A stretch of 11,432 bases of DNA from NCBI GenBank assembly GCA_026770585.1, contig MU646675.1, forward strand, positions 388,051 through 399,482, written 5' to 3'. A program made the position numbers and the translations under genes. The DNA is from Baffinella frigidus (taxonomy: Eukaryota; Cryptophyceae; Cryptomonadales; Baffinellaceae). This document shows, in pieces, positions 1 to 7,000 of this stretch (within the stretch, counting starts at the first letter, position 1; every line of letters starts with the position of its first letter). Below the pieces are notes generated by a model. The model saw only the letters and a program-made list of their open reading frames with translations. It did no database searches and was not told the DNA's origin.

Positions 1-1350
1 GGGGGGGGGCGAGGCGCCGCCGCCGTCGTCGTCGTCGTCGCTGAGCCACGACGGGCTGAGCGACGACCCCCCCCCCCGCGCCACCGCCGCGCCAACGCCG
101 CTCTGCTTCAGCGCCGAGCGCGGCTTGGCGTGCGCCGCCAGGGGTGCTTGCGCCGCATGGGGGGGCGCAGCAGCAGGAGCAGGAGCAGGGGCAGGGGCAG
201 GAGGAGGAGGAGCAGGGGGGTCATGCGCCGCAACCGCCGACGCCCGACGCCCGTCTCCCGCCGTCGCCCGTCGCACCTCATCATCATCCTGTGACGCCTG
301 CGACGGCGGTTCGAGGGGCGTCACATGCCGCTGAGCCTCCCGTGAGACCTCCTCAGCCTCAGGCGCCTCAGGGGGAGGCTCCTCAGCCTCATCCACCTGG
401 GATGAGGAAGGAGGTAGCGCCGCGATCGCCCCGACCCTCTCCCCCGGGACGGATCTAGCAACGTCGGCGGCAGCGCCGCCGGGAAAGGTGCCGGAGGAGG
501 TGCTGGAGGAGGTGGGGGGTGGCGGTTGGGCGCGGTTGTCCGGCAGTCGGGCACGCGCGTGTTCCTTAGCGTCAGCCGCCGGCGGGGTCCCTGGCCCGTC
601 CTCCTCCTCCTCCTCCTCCGGGTCCGACCCGGAGAACCGCGCCCATCCGCCCCCCCCCGCCTCCTCCGGCGCCGCCGCCCCTGGCGCCGCCGCCGACGTG
701 GGTACATCCGGCAGCTGGGCTCGCGCCGCTTCCTCCTCGCCCGCCTCCTCTCGCCCCTCCGCATCTTCCGATTCCTCCGCTGGCGAGAAGTGCGCCCAGC
801 CCCCCTGCTCCTCCCCGCCGCCCTCCTCCTGCCCCCCCCCCACCTCCGCCTCGCCCAGTTCCAACACCCCCCCTCCCGCGCCCGCGCCCGCCCCCTCCCC
901 CTCGCCCTCCTCATCCTCCTCCTCATCATCATCGTCCTCAGGCCACGTCATATCCATCCCGAGCACGTCCGCCACCCCCCCACCCTTCCCCTTCTGCGCA
1001 GCCGCCTCCACCGCGGGCGGCGCCGGGCTGCCTGCCTGCCTGCCGGGCTGGCTGCCTGCCAAGCTGGCGGGCTGACGCGCGACGGGCGGCGGGGCCACGG
1101 GCAGGGACGGGGCGGGCGACGGGGGGGCGGGGCGGGATGGGGCGGGGGCGGGGGCGGGCGGGGCGGGGAAGAAGACAGGCGCGAGGTTGGTGTTGACGAG
1201 GCGCGTGAAGACTTCGAGGGGCGAGCCCTCCTTGTGGTACTTGACGCCCGCGAGGATCGCGAGGGCCTCGATGAAGTCGGCGTAGTCCATGTACGTCTGG
1301 CCGCCCGCGCCCGTCTGCATCACGCGCTTGTACGTGCGCCCGACCTCGGC
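1..1350 (-). CDS. Large exon: second half of domain 2 plus Pro/Ala-rich and acidic tail (open at window edge)
   Basis: 450 codons without a stop, from 1350 to the window edge. The acceptor is a pyrimidine-rich tract TCTCTTTCTCTCCTC then GGGGCAG (CAG at 1353-1351), the best in the gene. The first residues AEVGRTYKRVMQTGAGGQ, then YMDYADFIEALAILAGVKYH and SPLEVFTRLVNTNLAP complete the EF-hand-like domain. A Pro/Ala-rich stretch follows, then Asp/Glu-rich segments, poly-Pro/Ala and a Ser-Trp-Leu-Ser-Asp5 patch near the edge. Two repeats are visible in the tail: GGWAHFS (codons near 798) and GGWARFS (near 645), each followed by acidic residues and then LPD. The reading frame holds across the long C and G homopolymers. 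The true stop is outside. Open frames on the other strand and frames here are arginine- or proline-rich shadows of this exon. Confidence 0.85.
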
Positions 1351-1612
1351 CTGCCCCGAGGAGAGAAAGAGACACCATCACCGTCAGCGTCATCGCCGTC
1401 AGTGACAGCTCCGGCTGCTTGACCACCGTTACTGCAGCATGCGTTGCTTTACATTTGCAACGCAGAAATGGGTTGCTTTACATTTTCCGTCTGGGAACAG
1501 CACCACCCGCATTCGGGTCGCGCAGCAAGCCCCCCGCCGGGGCCGCCGGAGGCTTGTTAGGACCCCCCTCCGATGTAAATGTCGTCAGCTTCTGCTGGCA
1601 CCGCTTCCATCT

Positions 1613-1744
1613 CGAAAGATAGCTGAAGCCGTTCCCTAATTAGCGTTTTCATTTAATTAGGAGGCCTAATTAAATTTACTATGCCCTACCTAATTTCTCC
1701 TATTCAACCTCCTATCGAAACGGAACTGATTCAGTTATCTTCCG
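1613..1744. repeat. AT-rich palindromic element
   Basis: Arms GAAAGATAGCTGAAGCCGTTCC and the inverse of GGAACTGATTCAGTTATCTTCC, about 17 of 22 matching. Interior has CCTAATTAG / CTAATTAAA words. Left of it, 1354-1612 holds a small hairpin GCGTTGC...GCAACGC (1441-1463) and two copies of GTTGCTTTACATTT (1443 and 1471), nothing else recognisable. Confidence 0.5.
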
Positions 1745-1780
1745 GGATGAGCTTGGTACTGACATCGTGATGCGCCTACC

Positions 1781-1916
1781 CACACGGTGGACTACGAACC
1801 TTTAATCAAAAGTCAACTTACCTGAAGACAATTAACTTGAAAGATTTTTCTAAGCAAATTGGTCACGTAACACTCCGGAATCGAGGGTCGCCGAAACCCT
1901 CGTAGCCCACCGTGTG
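1781..1916. mobile_element. MITE family 4, copy 1
   Basis: Ends CACACGGTGGACTACGA and TCGTAGCCCACCGTGTG; interior TCAAAAGTCAACTTACC and TTGGTCACGTAAC. Interior and ends recur at 6860-6995. Confidence 0.75.
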
Positions 1917-2094
1917 ACACCGTGTGCGGTGCAAACCTGTCGACTTCGGAGCGGAAAAGAACCCGGGCGCACCAAATCAGAGCGCCCAGATAGACTCAGG
2001 CAATCTAGGACTCCTGCAGATGAGAAGCTGACGGCGGAGCTCTGGTGTGGGGCCTACACGGCACTTGGTTTTCTGAGACGGCATGCGACCGGGC

Positions 2095-2300
2095 ATAGGC
2101 TCTCAACGGGGCCTCAGGTCGCGATCTTCTGACCACCCTCATGCCACGAGTGTGTGCGGCTGCTTCGGGGCTCCCGCCCTCTTTTTCTCCTCCACACCGA
2201 CTGGCACTCCTCCACAACACACCGCCTATCGAGAGGGGCTTGGATCCCACAACACGCGATCTGAGGCCCCTCATGCCACGAGTGTGTGCGGAGGCTGCGA
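2095..2300. repeat. Inverted and direct repeats, GC-rich intron region
   Basis: GGGGCCTCAGGTCGCG (2108-2124) is inverted as CGCGATCTGAGGCCCC (2257-2272), and CCTCATGCCACGAGTGTGTG occurs directly twice (about 2138 and 2269). Region 1917-2094 shows only a remnant at 1955-1996 of a repeat also found at 2578-2617. Confidence 0.6.
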
Positions 2301-2436
2301 GCATAGACAGAGACAAGAGGTAGGAGGTTGCTCCGGAACGGACTCGACAGAGTCTAGCTTTGTCTCAGACTACCTGCATCATCGCAGAGAACATCGAGGC
2401 GCGTCGGCTATCTCCCTCTCTCTCTCTCTCACCCAC

Positions 2437-2559
2437 ACACAGACTATCTGGGCTCTCCACTTTGGTCCGAATTCCTGCACCACACGTAAGGACGACCAAA
2501 TTGCAGAGCCAAGATAGTCTGTGTCCAGATGGGAAAGAGCCCGGGCTCTTTCCCACCTG
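2437..2559. repeat. Palindromic element followed by a perfect 24-bp palindrome
   Basis: Arms ACACAGACTATC (2437) and GATAGTCTGTGT (to 2524) with GGCTCT next to each. Then GGGAAAGAGCCC followed directly by its inverse (2531-2554). A CT microsatellite precedes it (2411-2431). Confidence 0.7.
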
Positions 2560-2583
2560 GGTGGTGCGTTGATCAACGAGCCC
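2557..2583 (-). pseudogene. Relic of the 3' end of exon 2827-2959 with donor
   Basis: Reads GLVDQRTTQ followed by GT (2556-2555), against SLVDQRITQ then GT in the intact exon. Over CTCGT...CCCAGGT, 22 of 26 bases agree. It lies downstream of the intact exon, the opposite side from the 5'-half copies. Sequence beyond it to 2617 belongs to a different repeat (AGTCTAT...ATTTGGT), also at 1955-1996. Confidence 0.55.
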
Positions 2584-2643
2584 GGTTTCACCAAATTTGA
2601 GAGCCTGCATAGACTGCGACAGAGGCACGAGGCACGAGACACG

Positions 2644-2782
2644 CCACTTAGCAGCGACCGAGGACCTTTTCGCCTTGAATGCAAGGTGAAATTCCGGTTA
2701 GGTTCTAGGGCATTGGATAAGATTCTAGTGCAATTCGTTTGGATGGACTGTGTTCGTGAAGCCCCCGGTGGCTGCTAAGTGG
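2644..2782. mobile_element. MITE family 1, copy A
   Basis: Terminal inverted repeat CCACTTAGCAGC / GCTGCTAAGTGG. Interior (CGCCTTGAATGCAAGGTGAA, GATAAGATTCTAGT) is the reverse orientation of copies at 4312-4451 and 8430-8572. About 139 bp, non-coding. Confidence 0.75.
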
Positions 2783-2826
2783 CCCCGCGCCACTCACGGG
2801 TGTGTCAAAGACCCGGGGGAGGGGAC

Positions 2827-2959
2827 CTGGGTAATGCGTTGGTCGACGAGGCTAGCGTCGACGACCATCTTGTAGAACTTGCCGGCAGGCATCTGGCTCT
2901 CGTCCTTGCCCACCGAGTCTCCCGGGGACGAGTACCGCGCGAACAGCTCCCGCAGCAAC
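2827..2959 (-). CDS. Exon coding first half of EF-hand-like domain 2
   Basis: 133 nt: one base completing a split codon, then 44 codons. The acceptor is CAACGTGCAG (CAG at 2962-2960); the donor is ATTACCCAG before GTCCCC (GT at 2826-2825). Reading is LLRELFARYSSPGDSVGKDE, then SQMPAGKFYKMVVDASLVDQ, then RITQ. The order L-x-x-L-F-x-x-Y...M-x-x-x-x-F-x-K-x-x-x-D-x-x-L-V-D-x-R-I-T is the p25-alpha signature and is nearly the textbook spacing. Phase 0 out joins the next exon as ITQ-AEVGRTYKRV, the expected continuation. This exon is the source of the truncated copies found upstream at 3065-4132 and of a 3' relic at 2557-2583. It is the only intact copy. Confidence 0.85.
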
Positions 2960-2997
2960 CTGCACGTTGACCGAGTATGCATGATGAGTACGACTTT

Positions 2998-3064
2998 GGT
3001 GTATCTTAAGAGCAGAAATAAGACAGTCGTCTATCTAGACTTCGTTTATTGCTGTAAGATACAC
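2998..3064. repeat. Short palindromic element between intact exon and R1
   Basis: Ends GGTGTATCTTAAGAGC and its inverse GTAAGATACACC. A near-identical copy is at 3839-3911 between R4 and R5, with the same interior (GAAATAAGACAGTCGTC). Confidence 0.75.
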
Positions 3065-3120
3065 CGATTCGCCCGGGGACGAGTACCGCGCGAACAGCTC
3101 CCGTAGCAGCCTGCACGTTG
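3065..3120 (-). pseudogene. Truncated copy R1 of exon 2827-2959 with acceptor
   Basis: Copies the acceptor CAACGTGCAG and the first 46 nt of the exon, reading LLRELFARYSSPGES, then breaks off at the end of a palindromic element (GGTGTATCTTA arms). GT at 3064-3063 would be a possible donor, but 46 nt is not a multiple of three, so inclusion before the intact exon would shift the frame. Best read as an exon-derived relic. Confidence 0.75.
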
Positions 3121-3199
3121 CCACGCCAGGGCGTAAGTTCCTTTTTCACACACACACTCGTTCGCGCTAAAAGCGTTTAGATGGCTTATCGTGGTACAG

Positions 3200-3252
3200 A
3201 TTGTCCAGGAGATGAGTACCGCGCGAATAGCTCCCGCAGCAACCTGGCCCCC
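3200..3252 (-). pseudogene. Truncated copy R2 of exon 2827-2959 with acceptor
   Basis: Reads LLRELFARYSSPGQS after a CAG acceptor at 3246-3244 whose upstream tract (CCCTGGGGGC) differs from that of the intact exon. It is framed by the short inverted repeat CAGATTGTCC (3197-3206) and GGACAATCTG (3254-3263). Confidence 0.7.
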
Positions 3253-3256
3253 AGGG

Positions 3257-3410
3257 ACAATCTGAGAAGTGTCTTTGGAACAGCCCCGCCGGCAGGCTCG
3301 TGAACGCCCGCGTGACCGGTCACGCGGACGCCGAAGCCAGACGGTCGGTCGTGACTGCCTTGCGGGTCTCAAAGCAGGGTTTGAAAGTCCAAAGACACTT
3401 CTCAGATTTT
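3257..3410. repeat. Palindromic element between R2 and R3
   Basis: Left arm AATCTGAGAAGTGTCTTTGG, right arm the inverse ending CACTTCTCAGATT. Interior GC-rich (CGCGTGACCGGTCACGCG is itself a hairpin). Confidence 0.7.
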
Positions 3411-3460
3411 CCAGGAGATGAGTACCGCGCGAATAGCTCCCGCCGCAAGCTGGCCCCCAG
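3405..3460 (-). pseudogene. Truncated copy R3 of exon 2827-2959 with acceptor
   Basis: Reads LRRELFARYSSPGKS after a CAG acceptor at 3452-3450. Shares GAGATGAGTACCGCGCGAAT and the CTGGCCCCCAG flank with R2, so R2 and R3 are sister copies. The left edge is the arm of the palindromic element between them. Confidence 0.7.
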
Positions 3461-3544
3461 GGAACAACGCATCAAACCAAATCAAATCAAAATGCACTTT
3501 CTGTTGAAGCCCGTGAGAGTGTAGAGCTGATTCGCAAGAGCGTA

Positions 3545-3769
3545 GAGCTGGCTGGCGTGCAGGAGAAACACAGTGGACCTACCCTAACACATACCCGTCG
3601 GGGCCGGACTGATTGAGTATGTGTGGAGGGTAGGTATGCGTTATGGTGTCCACCCTTCAGGCATACTTCCTTGCAGGGGGGAATCGGGGGCCGGCCGAAG
3701 GAGTATGTGTGGAGCGTAAGTATGTGTTACGGTAGCCTGTGTTAGGGTAGGTGGACTGCAGCCAGCTCT
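3545..3769. repeat. Palindromic element between R3 and R4 with internal direct repeats
   Basis: Outer arms AGAGCTGGCT and AGCCAGCTCT, extended by GGACCTACCCTAACACA against TGTGTTAGGGTAGGTGGAC. Inside, GAGTATGTGTGGAG followed by GTAGGTATG or GTAAGTATG occurs twice (about 3617 and 3700). The stretch 3465-3544 to its left shows only GTAGAGCTG repeated. Confidence 0.65.
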
Positions 3770-3770
3770 G

Positions 3771-3815
3771 GCGGTGAGTACCGCGAAAAGAGCTCCCGCG
3801 GCGACCTGAGCGTTG
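3771..3815 (-). pseudogene. Diverged truncated copy R4 of exon 2827-2959
   Basis: Reads SPRELFSRYSPPELA after CTCAG (CAG at 3808-3806). It is more diverged than R1-R3 but is followed on the plus strand by CGAGTATGCATGATGAGT, as the intact exon is (2970-2987), and then by the same palindromic element. R4 plus element plus R5 thus mirror intact exon plus element plus R1. Confidence 0.65.
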
Positions 3816-3838
3816 CCCGAGTATGCATGATGAGTGCG

Positions 3839-3911
3839 ATTTTGGTGTATCTTAAGAGCAGAAATAAGACAGTCGTCTATCTAGACTTCGTTTAGAGCCG
3901 TAAGATACACC
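3839..3911. repeat. Second copy of the GGTGTATCTT palindromic element
   Basis: Same arms and interior as 2998-3064, in the same orientation, and placed equally between two exon-start copies. Supports a block duplication. Confidence 0.75.
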
Positions 3912-4132
3912 GAGTTTCCCGGGAACGAGTGCCGCGCGAATAGAGCGCTGTGCAGAGAAGTTGGCCACGGGAAATAACGGGAAATCGAGAAATTGGAGCC
4001 ATTTTGTCAACTTTTAAGAAATTTAGTACCATGAATTTCTCGAAAGTGGACAAAATGGCTCCAATTCCCCCAATTTCCCGTTTTTCGGTGGCCGACTTCT
4101 CTGCACAGCGCGCTAGCTCCCGCAGCAACCTG
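3910..4132 (-). pseudogene. Truncated copy R5 of exon 2827-2959, split by an insertion
   Basis: The two parts are 3910-3943 and 4114-4132. Joined, they match the exon start plus acceptor (CTTCCAG, CAG at 4132-4130). Between them lies the palindromic element 3944-4113, flanked by TAG on both sides, so the insertion came after the copy was made. Confidence 0.7.
3944..4113. mobile_element. MITE-like element inserted in exon copy R5, TAG target duplication
   Basis: Long imperfect inverted arms (GCGCTGTGCAGAGAAGT..GGCCAC, then GGAGCCATTTTGTC) close on each other, giving an almost complete foldback of about 170 bp. The exon copy is interrupted exactly at TAG, present at 3941-3943 and 4114-4116. 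A 3-bp duplication of this kind is seen in PIF/Harbinger and some other cut-and-paste groups; no transposase is encoded here. Confidence 0.75.
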
Positions 4133-4311
4133 GAAGTTCACGGGGCGTGTGTTCAGAGGCGGGCCCCTTTCGGTCCGTTGGGTTCTTTTTAACTCCCACC
4201 ATAGGCGGACACCGGAACTTGTCCTGCAGAGAGGCCTTGCTTCCTTTCCCCTCGTGCATTATCACCCACCAGGACCACCCCACTGTTCTGCCCCCCCACT
4301 AAGTGGACAAT

Positions 4312-4451
4312 GCACTTAGCAGCGACCGAGGGCTTCACGGATACAGTCTATCTAAACGATTTGTACCAGAATCTTATCCATTGCCCTGGATTCCAACCGG
4401 AATTTCGCCTTGATTTTAAGGCGAAAAGGACCTCGGCCGCTGCCAAGTTGC
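4312..4451. mobile_element. MITE family 1, copy B
   Basis: Starts GCACTTAGCAGCGACCGAGG, ends with the inverse CCTCGGCCGCTGCCAAG. Interior CTTCACGGATACAGTCTATC matches copy C. A stray CCACTAAGTGG lies just before it at 4297-4306. Confidence 0.7.
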
Positions 4452-4500
4452 AGGGAACAATGCATATTCGTCCCTGATGAAGTCCATGGTGAAGTTGTAT

Positions 4501-4780
4501 GACCTCCAACAGTTGTAATTAATGCTTCAATTGATGCTGGATTGTCAGCTGTTGAAGTCACCACACAGCGGACTTCGAAGGGAGTTTGAATAACCCTTAA
4601 GCGATAAGACCTACGACCCTACGGTAGGCAACCCGACGGGACATGGGGGGGTTCCTACGGATAAGGTAACGAAAACTCGGCCCGAAATGGGCCGAAAATC
4701 CCTCGTAGCCCGCTGTGTGGGACCCCCAACAGATGTATTTTAATGCTTCAATTGATGCTGAATTATCAGGTATTGAAGTC
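4501..4780 (+). repeat. 58-bp direct repeat flanking the 4561-4720 element
   Basis: 4501-4558 and 4721-4780 share GACC(T/C)CCAACAG, AATGCTTCAATTGATGCTG and TTGAAGTC. It is too long for an ordinary target-site duplication; duplication of the flank together with the element is more likely. Confidence 0.65.
4561..4720. mobile_element. MITE family 4 ends with unrelated interior
   Basis: Ends CCACACAGCGGACTTCGAAG and CTCGTAGCCCGCTGTGTGG, but the interior (CCTACGACCCTACGGTAGG) differs from copies 1 and 2. It lies between two direct repeats of about 58 bp (4501-4558 and 4721-4780). Confidence 0.65.
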
Positions 4781-5009
4781 GGGAGTGAGCGAGTCTGCCT
4801 AGACGCTTGAGTATTGTTCCAACCTACAGCTCTACGCACTCCTTCTGAGTCCGGCCCTCGGGCTGGCCCGACGGGGTACGTAACTTGTGTAAAGTCGCTC
4901 ACAGACTACTTCTACATGGGGCTTGTCCCGCACTTGTTCCAACGGCAGGCATCCAGGCAGGCACGTCGGCTGCACCGCGCAGGGTTTTCATAGGCTAACG
5001 GCCTGAAAA

Positions 5010-5178
5010 TGGGGTAGTTAGGCCTACGGCATTGCCTAGGACCTCCGACCGTAGGCCGAGACTTTTTGGTCCTAGGATCCATTAGAAAATCCTTAAAGTT
5101 AACTACCCACAGGGTAAGTTGACTCCTGATGAAAGGTCGCGGTTTTCGCGTCCGTCGAGTGCCTTTCACGCACCCCAC
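5010..5178 (-). repeat. Hybrid of MITE families 4 and 5
   Basis: Read on the minus strand, the first part (GACCTTTCATCAGGAGTCAA to TTAACTTTAAGGATTTTCT) matches family 4, while the second (GGATCCTAGGACCAAA, CGGAGGTCCTAGGCAATGCC) matches the interior of 6588-6749. A recombinant or nested remnant. Confidence 0.55.
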
Positions 5179-5527
5179 TTTATATAAAAAGCAAAAGTCA
5201 AACTATGTAAACTTTTGTCATTCCCTGTCGGTGGGCTCAATACCCCTTAACAAATACATCATATGGAGAATGCTAGAGGGGCATATTTGAAACCGATGTG
5301 CTTTTAAAAGTGGGCATGCGTGCAGTAACTTTCGTTGATTGGTCACGTAACTCTGCGAAATTAGCACAGGCGCGAGGTTGGAGCACCCTATCCCGGTACA
5401 AATATTTACAACCCCAAATGTAAATAGGATCCTCCAGCATTCACGAGTGGCAAGAGTCTACACCCGGCCTCGGAGCACACACGTCTTTCGAACTCTCGTG
5501 CAACGCGTCGGCCACTTTTGGGCAATA

Positions 5528-5675
5528 CACTGCTAGCCAGGATGTTTTGCTCAAGTCACCCCCCCTTGAAACTATCCACTTTAGAATCCAAAACGCCCCA
5601 GGGGCGTCCATTTTACTACACCGTTCTCCCGTTTTTTTCAAAGTTGACTAACACAAAATCTTCTGGCTAGCAGTG
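5528..5675. mobile_element. MITE-like element, CACTGCTAGCCAG ends
   Basis: Terminal inverted repeat CACTGCTAGCCAG / CTGGCTAGCAGTG, followed inward by TTTTG/CAAAA. Flanks show no clear duplication. The neighbouring 5179-5527 contains TTGGTCACGTAAC (5339-5351, a family 4 fragment) and otherwise nothing I recognise. Confidence 0.7.
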
Positions 5676-5771
5676 CAACAAGAGATAAATCCTCCGCGAA
5701 ATCGACTGTTGGCCAAAGCCGAGGTGGGCCGAGCACTGCGCGCTAGCCTTTTTTGCGTGGTGCAGTCTGAC

Positions 5772-5964
5772 CTGTCCGTGGCTTCCGCGCTGAGCTCCCC
5801 CGCCTTAGCCCCGGCTCCTCCCCCCGTCGCGACTGCCGGCGCTGGATCCCTCGCCTCCTCCTGATCCTCCTCCTCTGCAGGGGCTGCTGCGACCGCCTCA
5901 GGGAAACACTCCTCCTCCTCCTCCTCCTCCTCTTCCGCTGCTGCTGCTTCGTCTTCTTCTTCGT

Positions 5965-5999
<35 letters not shown>

Positions 6000-6136
6000 T
6001 CCTCCTCCCCCTCCTCCTCCACCACCTCATCCTCCTCCACCTCCTCCACCTCCTCCTCCTCATCCACAGACATCTCGGGGCTGATCGGAGCTTCCTCCGC
6101 TGCCTCTTCCTCCTCCTCCTCCTCCTCCCCCTCCTG
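5772..6136 (-). CDS. Acidic Glu/Ala-rich linker exon
   Basis: 365 nt open on the minus strand, phase 0 in and two bases out, which is exactly what exon 2827-2959 needs at its 5' end. Reading starts QEGEEEEEEEEAAEEAPIS, passes MSVDEEEEVEE, a run of nine Ala, VVDEEEDEAAAA, nine Glu, CFPEAV, AEEEDQEEARDP and GGGAGAKAGELSAEATD. The donor is GACAG before GTCAGA (GT at 5771-5770). The acceptor is a tandem GCAGCAG (6140-6134), so it may be used with or without one Gln. Ala runs come from GCA/GCT codons, Glu runs from GAG. No folded domain is visible; it is a disordered, strongly negative spacer. An internal Met (codon at 6073) is not needed as a start. The pyrimidine tract upstream of the acceptor is poor, so the edge is uncertain. 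Confidence 0.5.
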
Positions 6137-6587
6137 CTGCAGACCTCATTTTACCAAATCATGTTTCTGTAAAGCGATGGCACACCAAAAGGCGTGAAAT
6201 CCCAGGCAGGCCCGTCGACCGAGTTTACACAAGCCTACCCCACAATTCAGAAGAAATTGTCGCTGGCCACAGGTTGCACCGCGCCAGAGTGGAGGAGGGG
6301 GTTAATTTTTTTAACCCGTGTCAGGACACGGTTTTTGACTTTTGAAAACTACTGCCTTGCAGGGGAATTGACTTTTGGCGACCCCTTCGAAGACTCTTGG
6401 CGTGGCAGGACCCCAACACGCAGCGGGCTTCGCAGATCGGTCCATTTTTTTTTCGTGGTACTAATTGAGAATTGCTCGGTGCAAAGACACCATGTTAACG
6501 GAAATTTCAGCCAGATTGCTGGGTGGAATTTCCTTCGAAAACCGAAGGAAATGTGTGGGAGCAGGGTGCGAGCCGCACCTTCATAGG

Positions 6588-6749
6588 GAAACTCCTGGAA
6601 AGTTCGGTAGTTTCCCTACGGATTTAGGTAGGACCTACTTACCGTAGGCCATAGGGCTCCTAGGACCAAATTTTCCTAGGATTTTGGCCTACGGTGGGAG
6701 GTCCTAGGCAACGCCGTAGGAGAAACTACCGAACTTTCCAGGGGTTTTA
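6588..6749. mobile_element. MITE family 5
   Basis: Arms GGAAAGTTCGGTAGTTTCC... and its inverse, 24 of 25 bases matching over AAACTCCTGGAAAGTTCGG. The interior is rich in CCTAGG/CCGTAGG words that recur at 5010-5090, 9290-9325 and 10425-10460. Confidence 0.75.
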
Positions 6750-6757
6750 CGACTAAC

Positions 6758-6850
6758 CTCCTCCTCTTCTTCTTCCTCCTCCTCCTCCAGTTCCTCCTCC
6801 TCCTCCGACGCAGCTGCCGCGTGCACTGCCGCCGCCGACTCTCCGTCAGC
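6758..6850 (-). CDS. Possible acidic linker exon 1 (Ala/Glu-rich)
   Basis: Minus-strand reading of 31 codons: ADGESAAAVHAAAASEEEEE followed by L and ten Glu. The donor is GAGGAG before GTTAGT (GT at 6757-6756), a fair consensus, leaving phase 0. The start is less sure. GGTGAG before GCTGAC (6853-6851) gives phase 0 and links to exon 4. The better-looking CAG at 6873-6871 gives the wrong phase for exon 4 and lies inside the terminal repeat of a MITE-like element (6860-6995). In phase it would join on to the next acidic exon and form one long Glu-rich linker between the two EF-hand-like domains. The caution is that a GAG/GAA microsatellite on the template would look the same without being coding. 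Confidence 0.35.
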
Positions 6851-6859
6851 CTCACCCAC

Positions 6860-6995
6860 CACACAGTGGACTGCGGACCTTTCATCAAAAGTCAACCTAC
6901 CCTGTGGGCAGTTAACTTTCAGGATTTTCTCATGCAAATTTGGTCACGTTACCGCTAAATCTAGGGGTCCCGAAACCTTCGAAGCCCACCGTGTG
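6860..6995. mobile_element. MITE family 4, copy 2
   Basis: Same size (136 bp) and layout as 1781-1916: CACACAGTGGACTGCGGACC at the left, CGAAGCCCACCGTGTG at the right. It abuts the possible acidic exon at 6850 and contains a CAG that looks like an acceptor. Confidence 0.75.
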
Positions 6996-7000
6996 GCCCG

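Noticed and set aside
488-1422. Long plus-strand open frames in the GC-rich left end
   Set aside because: They are Ser/Pro/Arg low-complexity shadows of the minus-strand exon 1-1350, which has a splice acceptor, a folded domain and a continuous frame.
321-1426. Minus-strand frames at 321-932 and 938-1426 starting with Met
   Set aside because: Arg- and Pro-rich readings in the wrong frame relative to the exon with AEVGRTYKRV; no domain.
2083-2517. Plus-strand 144-codon open frame
   Set aside because: Composed of duplicated repeats (CCTCATGCCACGAG twice) and a CT microsatellite; no domain or splice structure.
3065-3110. R1 as a genuine mutually exclusive exon
   Set aside because: 46 nt from acceptor to the possible donor; inclusion before the intact exon shifts the frame, and it lacks the M-x-x-x-x-F-x-K half of the domain.
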